Source: an uncultured Sphingobacteriaceae bacterium (GTDB lineage: Bacteria; Bacteroidota; Bacteroidia; Sphingobacteriales; Sphingobacteriaceae). From it: a stretch of DNA of 7,647 nt. The position numbers and the translations under genes are program-made. Each line of letters begins with the position of its first letter. Positions within the stretch are counted from its first letter, which is position 1. The notes beneath the pieces are model-generated. The model was not told the DNA's origin. It did no database searches and was given only the letters and a program-made list of their open reading frames with translations. The stretch lies in NCBI GenBank assembly GCA_937875035.1, contig CALNCF010000157.1, forward strand, positions 1 through 7,647. The letters are read 5' to 3'. Positions 6,801-7,647 of the stretch are shown in pieces.

Positions 6801-7647
6801 TTTCTGTGTATGGTTGTACGCACGATACTTCGTTCACCATTACCGTGCTGCCCAAGCCTCATGCTGATTTTATGACTGATGTGAGCTCAGGCTGTCAGCC
6901 TCTCACCGTGAACATGACGAACCTTTCCACACCAGGCATTAAATATTACTGGGATTTCGGGAATGGTATCGACAGCTTCAATACGGTGACCTTTGCCCGT
7001 ACCTATTATAACAATACCGCCAGCCCGATCGTGCATGATGTCCGGCTGATCGCCCTGAATGCTGATGGATGCTCGGATACGATGATCCGCCAGGTAACGG
7101 TCTTTCCTTTTATCAGTACCCGGTACAACAGCGATACGGTGGGCTGCAGCCCCTTCAGCTTTGATCCCGATAACCAGTCGGTGAACGCGAGCTCGCATGC
7201 CTGGTATGTAGATAACGTCCTGGTATCGGCGGTGGAAACGCCGACCATCAGCTTAGTGAATACCGGCAACGCGGCACGAACCTTTGTGCTCCGGCTGGAG
7301 TCTTCCTCTTCCTTCGGATGCTCCGAGAATTTTTCGAGGACCATTACCGTGCACCCTTCTCCGGTGGCCGATTTTGATGTGCCGAACCCGGTGATCAAGT
7401 TCCCGCTGAACACCTTCAATATCGTTAACCGGAGGATCGATCCGAATGTCAATTACCTTTGGGATTTCGGGGATGGCATTACATCCGGCGTAGCTAACCC
7501 GGGCACGCATTCTTATGCGCAGCCGGGTGTATATACGATCCGCCTCATTGTTTCGAACGCGCTTTGTTCCGACACCCTCGAGCGGATCGTAACGGTAGAG
7601 CCACCCCTGCCGATTGCGGCATTTACCGGGGGCGGCGACCAGTGCGC
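3815..7647 (+). CDS. Giant secreted multi-PKD-domain protein, adhesin-like (3' truncated by window)
   Basis: Open frame of 1277 codons plus 2 nt with no stop before the window edge. It starts with a signal peptide (MKKL, hydrophobic core, VYA then QCPQ). The rest is a chain of PKD-like beta-sandwich modules recognised by the WDFGDG loop. Positions aligned to the loop Trp are about residues 64, 157, 260, 353, 451, 543, 625, 709, 793, 877, 962, 1046, 1130 and 1216. The clearest copies are at 353 (WNFGDGS), 709 (WDFGDGT), 793 (WDFGDL), 877 (WDYGDG), 1046 (WDFGNG) and 1216 (WDFGDG). ATG 3815 is chosen because MKKL begins a standard signal peptide; the in-frame ATG 3794 would add MDHLPHE in front. 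No Shine-Dalgarno sequence is present. PKD chains are extracellular spacer or binding modules, and in Bacteroidota large ones are commonly type IX secretion cargo with a C-terminal sorting domain, which is not visible here. Role as adhesin or surface fibre is inferred; the ligand is unknown. Confidence 0.93.
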   Translation, partial: MKKLVYVCVYIFLLLISFSGVYAQCPQIIDGNGVPSTNPQWSNCNGNPFTINVQPATNLSSFNINWGDGTTQSFPGGLASSAFIQHTYPVPARDTSYIVTITQASPACVVTGLAVIKRPPRAGIIIAAGEVNQVCAPQSIRFVNTSQDVDTTTIFVVNFGDGVIDTLPWTNVNQIITHQYLRNTTSCNTSVSITAIKAGCLSSTNTYSPILIWDLDSAIVNPSRVLLCDPDRTVTFSNGTIRNCAANATQGNTSTRYEKWIIHNFKGPGIDSVIDWRPSPQAAITVTYPGIGVYCVTLLDSSYCGIDTSALTCISIVAPPDAAVTANKDTICEGESVLFTNMSTTGTGYVYTWNFGDGSPNVVTTSSAPQTHAFTTDISVTTTRIVTLQVQVPGANAACSDIDTVRIVVEPTPKPNFSLNGTAGNIQGCDSLLVNFADLSTDTAAGSVWAWDLDGNNVYETIGKFPAPVKYYATTPGNSTTYTIRLKITRSNGCENIRTRTVTIHRSPVPGFAANSVCVGQVAHFQDTSVFYPQSVSGKTYQWDFDNNGTIDATGPSPSHTFTTTGTFDVRLVISSSQGCPVTVIRQLVIESPPIAAFTPSVTSGCSPLSVTFTNGSTNSVNNLWKLGSGGTSTDVSVSRVYVNNGTTNDTIPIRLIAQTAFGCMDSVTHTIIVYPNPVASFTANTLPSCNPQPIYFLNTSSHATQFEWDFGDGTAMNTLPSPNHAFANNTSQIAVYTVTLRSVNAFGCADTFRMPVLVYPQQTFTIQTDVDTGCTPLTVKFPAFPGIVSYDWDFGDLGSSTATAPTHTYVNNTTSDITYTARAIMVNAFGCRDTVTKDIVVHPLPQASFTQSAPAGCTPLDITFQNTSTGALSYHWDYGDGTEEHTATMITQHRYINTSDQPLVRTVILRAYNGDSCVDQRSQTVTVFPPLQASFQINPVACSPYVFTADNQSSGASKYYWYLDGSLMDSVQHKVFAIGNPTNAAQLHQITLRAVSVYGCTHDTSFTITVLPKPHADFMTDVSSGCQPLTVNMTNLSTPGIKYYWDFGNGIDSFNTVTFARTYYNNTASPIVHDVRLIALNADGCSDTMIRQVTVFPFISTRYNSDTVGCSPFSFDPDNQSVNASSHAWYVDNVLVSAVETPTISLVNTGNAARTFVLRLESSSSFGCSENFSRTITVHPSPVADFDVPNPVIKFPLNTFNIVNRRIDPNVNYLWDFGDGITSGVANPGTHSYAQPGVYTIRLIVSNALCSDTLERIVTVEPPLPIAAFTGGGDQC
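3884..5335 (+). repeat. Irregular N-terminal block of the PKD protein (five divergent modules)
   Basis: Residues 24-507. Module reference positions are about 64, 157, 260, 353 and 451, spaced 93, 103, 93 and 98 residues, longer and less even than downstream. The first module has NWGDGT in place of WDFGDG; the second has VNFGDG. The third has no acidic loop and instead carries RYEKW followed by IDWRP, an arrangement I recall from the N-terminal parts of other large Bacteroidota PKD proteins. The fourth has WNFGDGS. The fifth has WDLDGNN, an EF-hand-like acidic loop. Cysteines are more numerous here than in the downstream array. Boundaries are approximate. Confidence 0.7.
5336..7647 (+). repeat. 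Regular PKD array, about 84 residues (252 nt) per module
   Basis: From residue 508 to the window edge, loop Trp codons lie at nt 5441, 5687, 5939, 6191, 6443, 6698, 6950, 7202 and 7460, spaced 246, 252, 252, 252, 255, 252, 252 and 258 nt. The module consensus is about: Pro-x-Ala-x-Phe; Gly-Cys-x-Pro-Leu; an F-x-Asn-x-Ser strand; the W-D-F-G-D-G loop; Tyr-x-Asn-Asn-Thr; and Asn-x-Phe-Gly-Cys-x-Asp-Thr. Exact 17-nt copies of the loop coding sequence TGGGATTTCGGGGATGG occur at 5939 and 7460, and near copies at 4871, 6191 and 6950. Outside such short patches the modules differ at DNA level, so the duplications look old. The array continues beyond the window. Confidence 0.88.

Noticed and set aside
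4225..7510. Series of - strand and + strand frames of 64-205 codons across the PKD gene
   Set aside because: All lie inside the continuous PKD frame. Recurrent strings in them, such as IPEIP, are simply the antisense reading of the repeated loop coding sequence.
5336..7647. Tandem DNA repeat suggesting recent expansion or slippage
   Set aside because: The 252-nt period is clear at protein level, but the copies differ in DNA apart from short stretches such as the 17-nt loop sequence, so recent amplification is not supported.

Overview
The window looks like chromosomal DNA of a member of the phylum Bacteroidota, plausibly a Chitinophagales or Sphingobacteriales relative. This is inferred from four things: the TolC/adaptor pair has the sequence style of that phylum; GpsA has a GGGSWATA nucleotide-binding motif instead of the usual GxGxWGTA; start codons lack clear Shine-Dalgarno sequences; and there is a very large secreted PKD-repeat protein. 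Base composition looks balanced to slightly GC-rich in the genes, with AT-rich gaps between them. All genes are on the + strand, and I see no RNA genes, insertion sequences, CRISPR arrays or phage genes.

Layout. (1) 3-1271: a TolC-family outer-membrane efflux protein whose first codons lie outside the window; the end of its signal peptide is still visible. (2) 1314-2639: a MacA/HlyD-type periplasmic adaptor, 42 nt downstream and probably co-transcribed. (3) 2661-2686: a strong intrinsic terminator closing this efflux unit. No inner-membrane pump or ABC transporter gene is present, so it must lie upstream or elsewhere. (4) 2696-3697: gpsA, glycerol-3-phosphate dehydrogenase, starting at a GTG only 9 nt after the terminator T-run. 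(5) 3698-3814: an AT-rich intergenic leader. (6) 3815-7647: the first 1277 codons of a giant secreted protein with a clear signal peptide and about 14 PKD-like modules, running off the right edge with no stop codon.

Functionally there are three unrelated parts. TolC and the adaptor would form the outer-membrane and periplasmic parts of a tripartite exporter. GpsA makes sn-glycerol-3-phosphate for phospholipid synthesis. The PKD protein is a likely cell-surface or secreted adhesin-like protein; in Bacteroidota such proteins usually leave by the type IX secretion system, but the C-terminal sorting domain that would show this is outside the window. The most interesting structure is in the PKD protein: an irregular N-terminal block (module spacing about 92-103 residues) switches to a regular array of about 84 residues per module, with a recurring cysteine pair, two EF-hand-like calcium loops, and hints of a two-module super-repeat. 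I found no convincing new multi-gene system.
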